From Porphyrobacter sp. (GTDB taxonomy: Bacteria > Pseudomonadota > Alphaproteobacteria > Sphingomonadales > Sphingomonadaceae), in contig JAPZUC010000002.1 in the NCBI GenBank assembly GCA_027533455.1, positions 124,001 through 188,000 on the forward strand: a stretch of DNA of 64,000 nucleotides, given 5' to 3'. Position numbers and translations under genes: made by a program. Shown one piece after another: positions 42,601-51,351 of this stretch (the stretch's first letter is position 1; every line of letters starts with the position of its first letter). The notes beneath the pieces are model-generated. The model was not told the DNA's origin. It saw only the letters and a program-made list of their open reading frames with translations, and did no database searches.

Positions 42601-43080
42601 GCCCGCAGCCTCTTCAAGCATCGCGCGGCGTTCGGCTGGCCTGGCGGCGATCACCTGCGCGATCTTGCCCTGGCTGACAAGCGCGGGGCTGTGCGCGCCG
42701 GTGGCGGCATCGGCGAAGGTCAGCGCCACATCCTTCGCCCGAACATCCCGCCCGTTGACGCGATAGGCGCTGCCGGCCCCGCGCTCGATACGGCGGGTGA
42801 CGATCAGCTCGTCACCGCGATCATCCTCGGCGTGAAGGACCACTTCGGCAAAGTCGCGTTGCGGGCGGGTGGACGTGCCCGCGAAGATCACGTCCTCCAT
42901 CCCGCCTGAGCGCATCGACTTGGCCGAGGTTTCCCCCATGACCCAGCGGATCGCTTCGAGCAGGTTGGATTTGCCGCAGCCGTTCGGGCCGACGACGCCG
43001 GTCAGCCCCGGCTCGATGCGCAGTTCCGCCGGCTCGACGAAGCTCTTGAACCCGCTGAGCTTGAGCCGGTGGATCTGCAT
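39658..43080 (-). CDS. smc: Chromosome segregation protein SMC
   Basis: MQIHRLKLSGFKSFVEPAELRIEPGLTGVVGPNGCGKSNLLEAIRWVMGE; LSGGEQALTATALIFALF; coiled-coil arms. Confidence 0.97.
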   Translation of the reverse strand: MQIHRLKLSGFKSFVEPAELRIEPGLTGVVGPNGCGKSNLLEAIRWVMGETSAKSMRSGGMEDVIFAGTSTRPQRDFAEVVLHAEDDRGDELIVTRRIERGAGSAYRVNGRDVRAKDVALTFADAATGAHSPALVSQGKIAQVIAARPAERRAMLEEAAGIAGLHVRRKDAESKLRAAEANLARLEDLMAGLDAQIASLKRQAKQAERYTELTNKIQAAEARLLFARWREAAAAAKAARSAAEAASAQVTEAQTKVEVAQAEQAEAAQALADARDELADRRDDASAHGHRMAALAEKLEAAETRLADLDRQRKRLEEDRSDADRLTNAAVEALARLTDELGASRAALAAAEAARPRIAEAAEDKERASRAAELALAKATADQAGVEAEWRVAEAAVEQAEARLARIEAEAARIERTRNELASSGDPEADVIAAREAAEDAAQEVTRLRAKLAEDQTRKGELQTARDEAATALAAARAELAGVEREHTALARDREARAKREAGRQGMATPLDRVTVTPGYERALAAVLGRDGKSPLGAPASPQDGRFWTGAAAPKPVADSLLARLSQCPDELAARLALVHSVETDDGRALAPGEWLVTRAGHLRRWDGFVARGEGAAEAAQLEAANRFAELEAALPPLRGAAARAEAEDKVVREELATLQTGLVAQERNIAGAIEAERQALRRLDQAEAAKERLAARLAELAASASDIDTQIAAARNEVETARDACARLPEKDAGRAALEAAQAKNAAARAAVQSALAELAAQDQALAVARERLAGQQADHAGWQARSSDAERRMAETTRRLAEIAEEHAVHAAKPATLVAEIESGEATRTRLAAELAQAEAVMREADTRQRAADTALAAVVEVLAQARESRASLAARAENEELRRAELARISGERFQCPPPLLGERFGFDEADLAPAADESVELEKLTAARERIGPVNLVAADELARIEGEHGTSAQEQAELVEAIARLRGSIGNLNREGRERLRAAFEAVDGHFRVLFTRLFEGGQAHLALVDSDDPLEAGLEIYAQPPGKRLQSLSLLSGGEQALTATALIFALFLTNPAPICVLDEVDAPLDDANVERFCDLLESMVATTTTRYLIVTHNAVTMSRMHRLFGVTMAEKGVSRLVSVDLGEAALLAAE

Positions 43081-43111
43081 CAGGTTGTCGCCGCGCCCCC
43101 GCGAACTCGCC

Positions 43112-43861
43112 TCAGCGCGCGCCGGCGCGCTGGAGCTGGGGCTCGATCACGTCCCAGGTTGCACCTTCCACCCGCTTGCCGTTGAGGAAGAAGGTGGGCG
43201 TGCCGGTGACGTTGTCCTTGGTGTTGTTCGCCTCGACCGTCTTGACCAGTGCCTCGATCTTGGCGGCATCGGTGAGACAGGCGCGTGCCTGATCGGCGGA
43301 AAGGCCGCGTGCAGCGAAGAATTCGATCAGGCCGGTTACTTCGGCAATCGCGGCAAAACGCTGGTTGATCGGCAATGCGCCGGCTGCTTCCACCGCCTGC
43401 GGATTGCTCTGCAGGCCCTGGAACACGGCCGGCAGGTTCTGCCACACCTGATCCGACAGTGGCTGCATCTGCTCCTTGGCGCCGCACTGGGTCAGCCCGG
43501 CGAGCACCACGTCGTAGGGATTGAGGAAGGTTTCGCGCTGCTCGAAGCTAACGACCCCGCTGGCGACATACTTGTCCTTGAGCGGCTGCTTGCCCGTTTG
43601 CGAGAATTCCGCGCAGTGCGAGCAAGTGTGCGAGGCATATTCGACCAGCTTCAAGGGCGCGTCGGGGTTGCCGATCATGTAGCCGCCTTCGGGGGTGACG
43701 GTGACGGTGTCGGCCCACTTGGTCCCGGCCGGGGCCGCGATCGCGGGCAGCGGCTCGCCCGCAGCGACAGCGCCATCGGGGCTTGCTTCATCGCCGCAGG
43801 CGGCAAGCATCAGCGGGGCAAGCGCGAGCAGCGGGAGCGAGAACAGGCGGGTCACGGTCAT
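43112..43861 (-). CDS. DsbA-family thiol:disulfide protein (CSHC active site)
   Basis: Lipoprotein-like signal (LMLAACGDE); YASHTCSHCAEFS. Confidence 0.88.
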   Translation of the reverse strand: MTVTRLFSLPLLALAPLMLAACGDEASPDGAVAAGEPLPAIAAPAGTKWADTVTVTPEGGYMIGNPDAPLKLVEYASHTCSHCAEFSQTGKQPLKDKYVASGVVSFEQRETFLNPYDVVLAGLTQCGAKEQMQPLSDQVWQNLPAVFQGLQSNPQAVEAAGALPINQRFAAIAEVTGLIEFFAARGLSADQARACLTDAAKIEALVKTVEANNTKDNVTGTPTFFLNGKRVEGATWDVIEPQLQRAGAR

Positions 43862-43977
43862 CGGGTATTCCTTGGGGCTAGGCGGGGCAGGATAATCCCT
43901 CGGCGCAGTGGTCAGCAAGTTTCGCTGCGGCGGGGGCTGTGAACAATGGGAATAACTCTGGGTGAAATACTCAGGCC

Positions 43978-44745
43978 TTAGCGGGCCCCGGCGGTGTTTT
44001 CATCGGCGGGCGCGGCGGCGAATTTGGCCGAGAGCACGGGGTAGAGCGCCTCCCAGCTATGCACCTCGGGCAAAAGCTTGCCATCGAGCGCGAAGCTGGG
44101 CGTGCCGTTGACGCCGAATTCGGCGCCGTCGGCATCATTGTTGGCGAGCAGCTTCTTGGCGGCGGCATCATTGGAGACGCAGCCGTCCAGTTCAGCCTGC
44201 GATTGCCCGCGCGCAGCGAGCATCGCGGTGAGGCCGAGCGCGCTGGCAGCGTTCATCCGTCCGGCCTTGTCGCCGCGCTGCCAGATTTCCTGCTGGCTTA
44301 CGGGCGCATTGCGCGCCTTGCCGAGCCAGATCGCCTGGCTGAGCATCAGGGCTTGGTGGCGGCCCTTGAAACCGGCCGGATCGCCGCATTGCGCCAGCAA
44401 GGTCACGGCAAGATCGACCCCATTGCGGATGCGCGGGCGCACCTCCAGCGTGATCTTGCCCGGCTGGAGCAGCACGATTTCCAACGGAGGCTCTCCGCGC
44501 GCAGTGAAATCGGCGCAGTGCGGGCAGGTGTAGCTGATAAATTCGATCAGCTTCGTCTCGGCCTCCGGATTGCCGATAAGATGGCCGCGCTCGGTGCGGG
44601 CGATGGTGGCACCCCAGTTGCCGGGGTTTGGCTTGGGGGAGAAACTGCTCCCGGGGCGCGAAAGGTCCTGCGACTGCGCAGTCGCGGTGCCGGTGGCGAG
44701 CGTCAGCGCGGCGGCGACAGCGGAAAGGAGGATAGGCTTGATCAT
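43978..44745 (-). CDS. DsbA-family thiol:disulfide protein (CPHC active site)
   Basis: Signal peptide MIKPILLSAVAAALTLATGTATAQ; FISYTCPHCADFT; GVNGTPSFALDGK. Confidence 0.88.
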   Translation of the reverse strand: MIKPILLSAVAAALTLATGTATAQSQDLSRPGSSFSPKPNPGNWGATIARTERGHLIGNPEAETKLIEFISYTCPHCADFTARGEPPLEIVLLQPGKITLEVRPRIRNGVDLAVTLLAQCGDPAGFKGRHQALMLSQAIWLGKARNAPVSQQEIWQRGDKAGRMNAASALGLTAMLAARGQSQAELDGCVSNDAAAKKLLANNDADGAEFGVNGTPSFALDGKLLPEVHSWEALYPVLSAKFAAAPADENTAGAR

Positions 44746-45296
44746 GACGGGTCTTGGTCCTGAGGGGTCGCAGGTTCGCTGTTCGAAAGGCTGCGCGCGA
44801 GCGATTCGAGCACGGTGCGCAGTTCCGGATCGCCGATATCGCGCAAGGAGTCGCCCAATTCCAGCGGGATCGGTTTCAGAGAGGGCGGCGGCTTGGCAGG
44901 CTTGCCGTCCGCGGGCGGGGTGACCGCACCCTGCCGCAGCTTGACCCGGGCAACAGCGCGATACCCGAAGAAGCGGTTCACCCGCTCGATGATCTCCGGC
45001 ACAACCTGCTCGATCAGCGGCGCGTGCGCCGGGAGGACGACCAGCTGGAGGATCCCTTCCGTCTTCTCGCCGGGGGGAAAGCGGATCGCTTCGGGGCTGC
45101 ACACGCGGGCGTGGCGGGGGCCGACAATCTCGGGCCAGCGGGTGACGACCGAGGATTGCACAAAGCCGAAGCGGCGGAAGGCGGTGCGGCCGATTTCGGG
45201 CATGAGATCGCCGATCGCACGCGCACCTTGTCCGCGCGGGCGTGTGTAGGGCTTCGGGGTCTTGGACTTACCGCTTTTCATGGCTCTGTCCGCCAT
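44742..45296 (-). CDS. DUF721 domain-containing protein
   Basis: RRFGFVQSSVVTRWPEIVGPRHARVCSPEAIRFPPG...LQLVVLPAHAPLIEQVVPEIIERVNRFFGYRAVARVKLRQG; divergent from mutY. Confidence 0.85.
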   Translation of the reverse strand: MADRAMKSGKSKTPKPYTRPRGQGARAIGDLMPEIGRTAFRRFGFVQSSVVTRWPEIVGPRHARVCSPEAIRFPPGEKTEGILQLVVLPAHAPLIEQVVPEIIERVNRFFGYRAVARVKLRQGAVTPPADGKPAKPPPSLKPIPLELGDSLRDIGDPELRTVLESLARSLSNSEPATPQDQDPS

Positions 45297-45310
45297 GCCA
45301 TAGGCGGGGC

Positions 45311-46366
45311 GTGACTGCCAGCATCTCCGCTCAATTGCTCGCGTGGTATGACCGCAATGCGCGCGATCTGCCGTGGCGCCTGCCTCCGGGCAGTGTGCTG
45401 CCCGATGATCCTGCCTGGCCTTACCGTGTGTGGCTGTCGGAGGTTATGCTCCAGCAGACGACGGTGGCCGCGGTGAAGCCGTACTTCGCCAAGTTCGTGA
45501 CTACCTGGCCGACGGTCGAGGCGCTGGCCGCTGCGAGCGATGATGACGTGATGGCGGCCTGGGCGGGCCTTGGCTATTATTCGCGCGCCCGCAACCTGCT
45601 CAAATGCGCGCGCGCCGTGGCGGAGCGGGGCGGGTTTCCCGCCACCGAGGCAGAATTGCGCGCGCTGCCGGGGTTGGGTGATTACACTGCCGCTGCCGTC
45701 GCCGCGATTGCCTTCGGGAGCCGCGCGGTCGTGGTCGATGCCAATGTCGAGCGGGTGGTGGCACGATTGTTCGCCATCGAAGAACCGCTCCCCAAAGCGC
45801 GCAAGGCGATCCGCGCCGCCGCTGGCACGATCACGCCGCAGGAACGGGCTGGCGATTTCGCGCAAGCAATGATGGACCTCGGCAGCCACGTCTGCACCAG
45901 CAGAGCGCCGCGCTGCCTGCTCTGCCCGCTGGCCGAAACCTGCGCGGGCCGCAAGCAGGGCGAGCCGGAGCGCTTGCCGGTCAAGCCGCCCAAGAAAGCC
46001 GTGCCCGAACGGCGCGGGACGGCCTTCTGGATCACGCGACCCAATTCTTCGGGCGAGGGCACCGAGGTGTGGCTCGTCACCCGCCCGGGCGAGGGAATGC
46101 TCGGCGGGATGCGCGCGCTGCCCGATGATGGCTGGACCGCGCGGGCCGATGGCTCGGGCGCGCCGCCGCTGGCGGGGGAATGGCGCGTACTGGGTGCGGT
46201 GCGGCACGGGTTCACCCATGCCAGTCTGACGCTGGAGGTGCTGGCTCTGGAGACCGCGGACACGCCGCGAGGCGAGGGCCAGTGGTGGCCGGTCGGTACA
46301 ATCGGAGATGCGGGGATGGCGACGCTGTTCGCCAAGGCCGCGCAGCTGGCGCTGGCAGCAGCCTAG
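45311..46366 (+). CDS. mutY: A/G-specific adenine glycosylase
   Basis: GTG start; WYDRNARDLPWR, EVMLQQTTVAAVKPYF, GLGDYTAAAVAAIAFG, 4Fe-4S Cys motif. Confidence 0.95.
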   Translation: MTASISAQLLAWYDRNARDLPWRLPPGSVLPDDPAWPYRVWLSEVMLQQTTVAAVKPYFAKFVTTWPTVEALAAASDDDVMAAWAGLGYYSRARNLLKCARAVAERGGFPATEAELRALPGLGDYTAAAVAAIAFGSRAVVVDANVERVVARLFAIEEPLPKARKAIRAAAGTITPQERAGDFAQAMMDLGSHVCTSRAPRCLLCPLAETCAGRKQGEPERLPVKPPKKAVPERRGTAFWITRPNSSGEGTEVWLVTRPGEGMLGGMRALPDDGWTARADGSGAPPLAGEWRVLGAVRHGFTHASLTLEVLALETADTPRGEGQWWPVGTIGDAGMATLFAKAAQLALAAA

Positions 46367-46584
46367 AAGACTCCGCCGCCCAGCGTCAGCCGCACGCTTG
46401 CGATCAGCAACACCACAAGGCAAAAGTTGCGCCCGCCATCCTTGGAGGACAGCGCGCCGATGACGATCCCGGTCACGATCAGCGGCAGCGCGAGCCAATT
46501 GGCCCAGCCCAACAGCGGGATCTGCGCGGGGATGACAATGACGAGGCTGACAAGGCCGACGAGATAGGCAAGCGCGTTGAGCAT
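46363..46584 (-). CDS. Small hypothetical membrane protein
   Basis: MLNALAYLVGLVSLVIVIPAQIPLLGWANWLALPLIVTGIVIGAL...; two or more TMs. Confidence 0.65.
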   Translation of the reverse strand: MLNALAYLVGLVSLVIVIPAQIPLLGWANWLALPLIVTGIVIGALSSKDGGRNFCLVVLLIASVRLTLGGGVF

Positions 46585-46697
46585 GTGTCTTATATGAGCA
46601 AGACACCGCGCACTTGCAAGTCCGTCTAACGCAATTGACCAGCGCCGCTGCCTGCCGCAGACATGCTGCCCGAACCCCGCTTGGAGATTCTGCCCCG

Positions 46698-48020
46698 ATG
46701 CCGCTTCATGATCTTGCCCACGCTCAGGTGTCCCGCCGCTCGCTGCTGCGTTACAGTGCGCTCTTCGCTGGCGGAGCGGCGCTTTCGGGCTTGCCTTTCG
46801 GCCGCGCGGCCTTCGCGCATGATGTGAGCGAGAACTGGGCCAATGTCGCGGCGATGGCGGACAAGTATGTCTCGCAGCGCAAGCTGGCCAACCTGCTCCT
46901 GACCTTCGGCTGGGACCAGCAGCCCCACGCCCACAGCGTCGGCGGGGGCACGCTGGCGCTGGGCAAGCCGACGCCGGTGGACGAAAACTCGCTCTACCGC
47001 ATCTATTCGATGTCCAAGCCGATTACCGGCATGGCGACGATGATTCTGATCGACGAGGGCAAGCTGGGTCTCGATCAGCCGGTGCATGAAATCCTGCCCG
47101 CGTTCCGCGACATGCAGGTGCTGGTAAATCCGGAAGGTTCGCTCGACGATACTGTGCCGGCGGACAAGCCGATCACCATCCGCATGTTGCTGACCCATAC
47201 TGCGGGGCTGGGCTACCAGATTATGAATAAGGGACCGCTCGCCAAGGCCTATAACGAGGCGGGCCTGGTCGGCGGACGGGTGAGCCGCTTGCCGATCCCG
47301 GGCTTCCCGCCGGTCACCCCCGCGCCAGACCTTGCCGCCTGGGCAGACCGGCTGGCGGAACTGCCACTGGTCCATCAGCCGGCGACCAAGTGGGCCTATT
47401 CCTGCTCGATCGACCTGCTCGGCCGCGTGATCGAAGTGGCAAGCGGGATAGAATTCGAGGCCTTCCTCAAGAAGCGCATCTTCGAGCCCTGCGGCATGAC
47501 CAGCACCTGGATGCAGGTCCCGGCGAGCGAGGCGCACCGCCTGACCGACAATTACGGCATCCTCGGCGGCAATGCCTTCCCGATCGATCCGGGCCCCAAT
47601 TCGGTGTTCCTCGACCCGGCGGAAATCCCCGCAGGCGGCGGCGGGCTGGTGTCGAGCCCGAAGGATTATGACCGCTTCCTCAGGATGCTGCTCGGCTATG
47701 GCCGGATCGACGGCAAGTTCGTGATGAGCGAGGAGGCAGTGCGGGTCGGCACGTCGAACCTGCTGCCTGCAAGCGTCGATACCAGCGGCAGCTGGATCGA
47801 AGGCGAGGGCCACGGCGCAGGCGGCCGCTCCAAGGGCGCGTCATTCGGCTGGGGCGGGGCAGCCGGCACGCTCGGCGCGGTCGATTTCGACCTCGGATTG
47901 CGCGCCTGTCTGTGGACGCAATACATGCCGGCAGAAGCCTATCCCATCCGCGATGAATTCATGGCCGCGATGGACAAGGACCTTGCCGTGATGCGCGCCA
48001 AGAAAAAGGCTGCCGCCTGA
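46698..48020 (+). CDS. Serine hydrolase, class C beta-lactamase-like
   Basis: Tat-like SRRSLLRYSALFAGGAAL; YRIYSMSKPITGMATM (SxxK), WAYSCSIDLLG. Confidence 0.88.
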   Translation: MPLHDLAHAQVSRRSLLRYSALFAGGAALSGLPFGRAAFAHDVSENWANVAAMADKYVSQRKLANLLLTFGWDQQPHAHSVGGGTLALGKPTPVDENSLYRIYSMSKPITGMATMILIDEGKLGLDQPVHEILPAFRDMQVLVNPEGSLDDTVPADKPITIRMLLTHTAGLGYQIMNKGPLAKAYNEAGLVGGRVSRLPIPGFPPVTPAPDLAAWADRLAELPLVHQPATKWAYSCSIDLLGRVIEVASGIEFEAFLKKRIFEPCGMTSTWMQVPASEAHRLTDNYGILGGNAFPIDPGPNSVFLDPAEIPAGGGGLVSSPKDYDRFLRMLLGYGRIDGKFVMSEEAVRVGTSNLLPASVDTSGSWIEGEGHGAGGRSKGASFGWGGAAGTLGAVDFDLGLRACLWTQYMPAEAYPIRDEFMAAMDKDLAVMRAKKKAAA

Positions 48021-48916
48021 TGCACGCACCTGCGCCTGCCGCGGAGCTGATGGCCTTCGCCGGATCGCCGCTCGACCGGGCCGACAACATCCGCGTGGAT
48101 GATGCGGCGCTGGCCGGCCTGATGAACTGGCGCGCCAAGGTGCTGCTGCTCGACGGGCTGCTGCCGGGGGTGGACGATCAGGGCGGCCTCGTGTGGGGCA
48201 GCCTTGCCGACGTGGCCGAGGATGCCGAACTGGTGTTCCTCGGGATGATGGACGGCAAGGCGCATTTCGCGCCTGTGCCGGGCGAGGGCGCGGAAGGCCC
48301 CGCCTATGCCATGCCGCGCGCGTGGCAGCTGATGACGCAGCTCTCGCCGCCTGATCTGGCGATCTATGGCGGGGCGCGCAGCCTTGTCGACTGGCACGCG
48401 CGCCACCGGTTCTGCGCACGCTGCGGTGCGCCGACCAAGCCGGTCAAGGGCGGCTGGCAGCGGCATTGTGACGGCTGCGGCGCGGACCACTTCCCGCGTA
48501 CCGATCCGGTGACGATCATGCTGGTCGAGCATGAGGACAAGTTGCTCCTCGGCCGCCAACCGCGCTTCCCGCCCAAGATGTACTCCGCACTCGCGGGCTT
48601 CGTCGAACCGGGCGAGACGATCGAGGAAGCGGTTGCGCGCGAAATCCACGAGGAAGCGGGCGTGCGGGTGCGCGATGTGAAATACATCGCCAGCCAACCA
48701 TGGCCTTTCCCGAGCCAGCTGATGATCGGCTGCACCTCGGTTGCGGACGATCCCACCCTCACTATCGACACCACCGAGTTGGAAGATGCGCGCTGGTTCA
48801 CCCGCGCCGAGCTGGAAGAAGCCCGCGCGGCGGGCGAGGCGGGGACCGACCTGCTCTATTTCCCGCGGCCCTTCGCCATCGCGCATCACCTTATGTGCTG
48901 GTGGCTCGACCGGTGA
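48020..48916 (+). CDS. nudC: NAD(+) diphosphatase (Nudix, NudC type)
   Basis: CARCGAPTKPVKGGWQRHCDGCGADHFPRTDPVTIML; GFVEPGETIEEAVAREIHEEAGV Nudix box. Confidence 0.93.
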   Translation: MHAPAPAAELMAFAGSPLDRADNIRVDDAALAGLMNWRAKVLLLDGLLPGVDDQGGLVWGSLADVAEDAELVFLGMMDGKAHFAPVPGEGAEGPAYAMPRAWQLMTQLSPPDLAIYGGARSLVDWHARHRFCARCGAPTKPVKGGWQRHCDGCGADHFPRTDPVTIMLVEHEDKLLLGRQPRFPPKMYSALAGFVEPGETIEEAVAREIHEEAGVRVRDVKYIASQPWPFPSQLMIGCTSVADDPTLTIDTTELEDARWFTRAELEEARAAGEAGTDLLYFPRPFAIAHHLMCWWLDR

Positions 48917-49605
48917 GCGCGCCGCAAACCCTTACCATCGACATCTATTCCGATGTCATGTGCCCGTGGTGCCTTATCGGCTACGGCCAGCTGACCAAGG
49001 CGCTGAAGGAGCTGGAGGGCGAGATCGCGGCGGAAATCCGCTGGCGGCCGTTCGAACTGAACCCGCAGATGCCGCCCGAAGGCGAGGAGCAGGAAGCGCA
49101 TCTCCAGCGCAAATATGGCCGCCCTGTCGAGGAAGGCGCGCGCATTCGCGGCCAGATGAAGGCGATTGCCGAGGGCGCGGGGGTGTCGCTGTCCTATGAG
49201 GGCGAGGGCGAGGCTCCTCCGGCGATGATGTGGAACACCCGCGATTGCCACAAGCTGCTCGCCTTCGCGCTGGAGCAGGCTGGCCCCGAGGCGCAGACCG
49301 CGCTGAAACTCGCGCTGTTCCGCGCCCATTTCAACGAGCGCCGCAATCTGGGCGACCGGACAGTGCTGCTCGATATCGCGGCCGGCACCGGCCTCCATCG
49401 CGAGGCGGCGCGGGCCGCACTGGACGATCCCGACCTCGAAGCCCGCGTGCTGGCCGAGGAAGCGCAGGCGTGGGACATGAACATCTCGGGCGTGCCTGCG
49501 ATGATCGTGGAGAACAAGTTCCTGATCCCCGGCGCGCAGGCCCCCGAGGTCTATGTGAACGCCCTGCGCCGCGTGGCGGAAAAGGCGCGGGCTGCTGCGG
49601 GGTAA
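48913..49605 (+). CDS. DsbA family oxidoreductase (FrnE-like)
   Basis: GTG start; IDIYSDVMCPWCLIGYGQLTKAL; GVPAMIVENKFLIPGAQ. Confidence 0.9.
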   Translation: MSAPQTLTIDIYSDVMCPWCLIGYGQLTKALKELEGEIAAEIRWRPFELNPQMPPEGEEQEAHLQRKYGRPVEEGARIRGQMKAIAEGAGVSLSYEGEGEAPPAMMWNTRDCHKLLAFALEQAGPEAQTALKLALFRAHFNERRNLGDRTVLLDIAAGTGLHREAARAALDDPDLEARVLAEEAQAWDMNISGVPAMIVENKFLIPGAQAPEVYVNALRRVAEKARAAAG

Positions 49606-49765
49606 TCCCTCGCCCGTAACAGGCGCGACCAGTCGCCCCGTAACTGCGCCGCGCGGCACCGCGTCAGCCACCCATGTCAGGGCCACCGCCCGCCCCCATC
49701 TGCGAGGAAGAGCCACGCGATCCGGACCCATAATCCGGACGCCTCATTCCAGCAGGAGAACACCC

Positions 49766-50287
49766 ATGTCCAAGGTATCCGCGATATTCGACAGTCACGC
49801 CGAGGCTGAGCGCGCGGTCAGCGACCTGCGCTCGCTCGGGATCGGCGATAATGATCTGTCCGTCATCGCCCACCACAGGGGCACCACCACCGCCACCACC
49901 GGCGATGGCGAAGTGACCGACGAGGATCACCGAAACGTGCTTCGCGGCGTGCTTGGCGGCGGGGCGCTGGGCGCAGGGCTCGGCGTTGCCGCGCTGGCGA
50001 TTCCCGGTGTCGGGCCGCTCGCCGCTGCCGGTGCCATCGCAGCGGCTGCCGTGCCCGAAGCGATCGGCGTTGGCGCAGTGCTCGGTGCGATCGGCGGGAC
50101 GCTCAACGAAACGCTTACCAAGCACGGCGTCAGCGACGAGGACGCGACCTATTACGACGACCGCATCAAGAATGGCGGGGTCGTGGTGACGGTCGAGGAT
50201 ATCGGCGTCGACGAGGAAAAACTGCGCGAAGTGCTATACCGCAACGGGGGACACAACGCGGGCAACGCACGCGCCGTCGGCTTCTGA
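49766..50287 (+). CDS. General stress protein-like (YflT/17M type) hypothetical protein
   Basis: MSKVSAIFDSHAEAERAVSDLRSLGIGDNDLSVIAHH... with Gly/Ala-rich central segment. Confidence 0.7.
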   Translation: MSKVSAIFDSHAEAERAVSDLRSLGIGDNDLSVIAHHRGTTTATTGDGEVTDEDHRNVLRGVLGGGALGAGLGVAALAIPGVGPLAAAGAIAAAAVPEAIGVGAVLGAIGGTLNETLTKHGVSDEDATYYDDRIKNGGVVVTVEDIGVDEEKLREVLYRNGGHNAGNARAVGF

Positions 50288-50370
50288 GGCATCATACGTT
50301 GACATGGCGCCGGGCGGAACGACACGCGTTCTGCCCGGCGTAGTTGTGCCCAATCCAGGAGACCTGACGA

Positions 50371-50931
50371 ATGGCGGCCTATCCCAAGGCTCAATACAAC
50401 ATCGTCCGCCAGAACAAGACGGCAGCCCGGGGCGGCTTCATCATTCTGGGGGCTCTGCTGGTGGCTGTGGGGCTGGTCTCGATGGCTTTCCCGCTGCTGG
50501 CTGCGCTGTCGGCCAACATCGTAGCGGGGGTGACGCTGATGGCGGGCGGGATCGCCACGCTGGTGCACGCCGTGCGCGCGCGGCGCTGGCGGGGCTTTGC
50601 GCTCCAGCTGGCGCTCGGCCTGCTTTATCTAAGCGGCGGACTGATCTTCCTTCTCAACCCCTTTGCCGGATTGATCGCGCTGACGGTGATGCTGGGCGCG
50701 TTCTTTGTTGCGGACGGCACCGCGCGGGTGATGCTTGCGCAAAAGATCCGGCCCGACCGGGCGTGGGGCCTGTTCCTTGCCTCGGGGCTACTGTCGCTGT
50801 TGCTGGGCGTGATGGTGCTGATCGGCCTGCCGGGCGGCTGGTCGGCCGCCTTGCTGGGGATCGTCGTGGGACTCAACATGATCCTCGCCGGCGTCAGCTT
50901 CCTGTGCTGCACCGGAGGGCGGCACGGCTAA
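50371..50931 (+). CDS. HdeD-family (DUF308) membrane protein
   Basis: Six predicted TMs; GGFIILGALLVAVGLVSMAFPLLAALSANIVAGVTLMAGG. Confidence 0.82.
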   Translation: MAAYPKAQYNIVRQNKTAARGGFIILGALLVAVGLVSMAFPLLAALSANIVAGVTLMAGGIATLVHAVRARRWRGFALQLALGLLYLSGGLIFLLNPFAGLIALTVMLGAFFVADGTARVMLAQKIRPDRAWGLFLASGLLSLLLGVMVLIGLPGGWSAALLGIVVGLNMILAGVSFLCCTGGRHG

Positions 50932-51320
50932 ACCAACCCCAACCGTTCCAGCTTCATCGCCAGCTTGCCGGGAAGCGCGTCGCCGATATCCTCGCCCTCG
51001 GCCACGTCCTTGGGGGCCTTGTCCTCGGTGAGATAGCGCCAGCCCTGATGCGCGCGCTTGGGGATCTGGTGGACGCGGACCAGCTTGGGTTCCAGCACGA
51101 TGTCCCAGCGCCCGTCCTCGGTCTTCTCGAAGCCGAGAATCAGAGAGCGCGCGACGATGGCGTGGTTGATGATCCAGTAGAGCGATCCGCCGACGCATTC
51201 CTCGTGCCGCGTAGGCCGGTTGCGGGTCGTGAGACAGATGCCTCCGCGCCCCTCATACCAGCTTTCGAGATGCGCATAGCTTTTCGCCCCGAAGGCGATC
51301 TTGGTCAGGTGAAGCGGCAT
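50928..51320 (-). CDS. DUF1489 family protein
   Basis: MPLHLTKIAFGAKSYAHLESWYEGRGGICLTTRNRPTRHEECVGGSLYWIINHAIVARS. Confidence 0.7.
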   Translation of the reverse strand: MPLHLTKIAFGAKSYAHLESWYEGRGGICLTTRNRPTRHEECVGGSLYWIINHAIVARSLILGFEKTEDGRWDIVLEPKLVRVHQIPKRAHQGWRYLTEDKAPKDVAEGEDIGDALPGKLAMKLERLGLV

Positions 51321-51351
51321 CAGGTGGCTTTCCGGCACACCTTCGCCCGAG

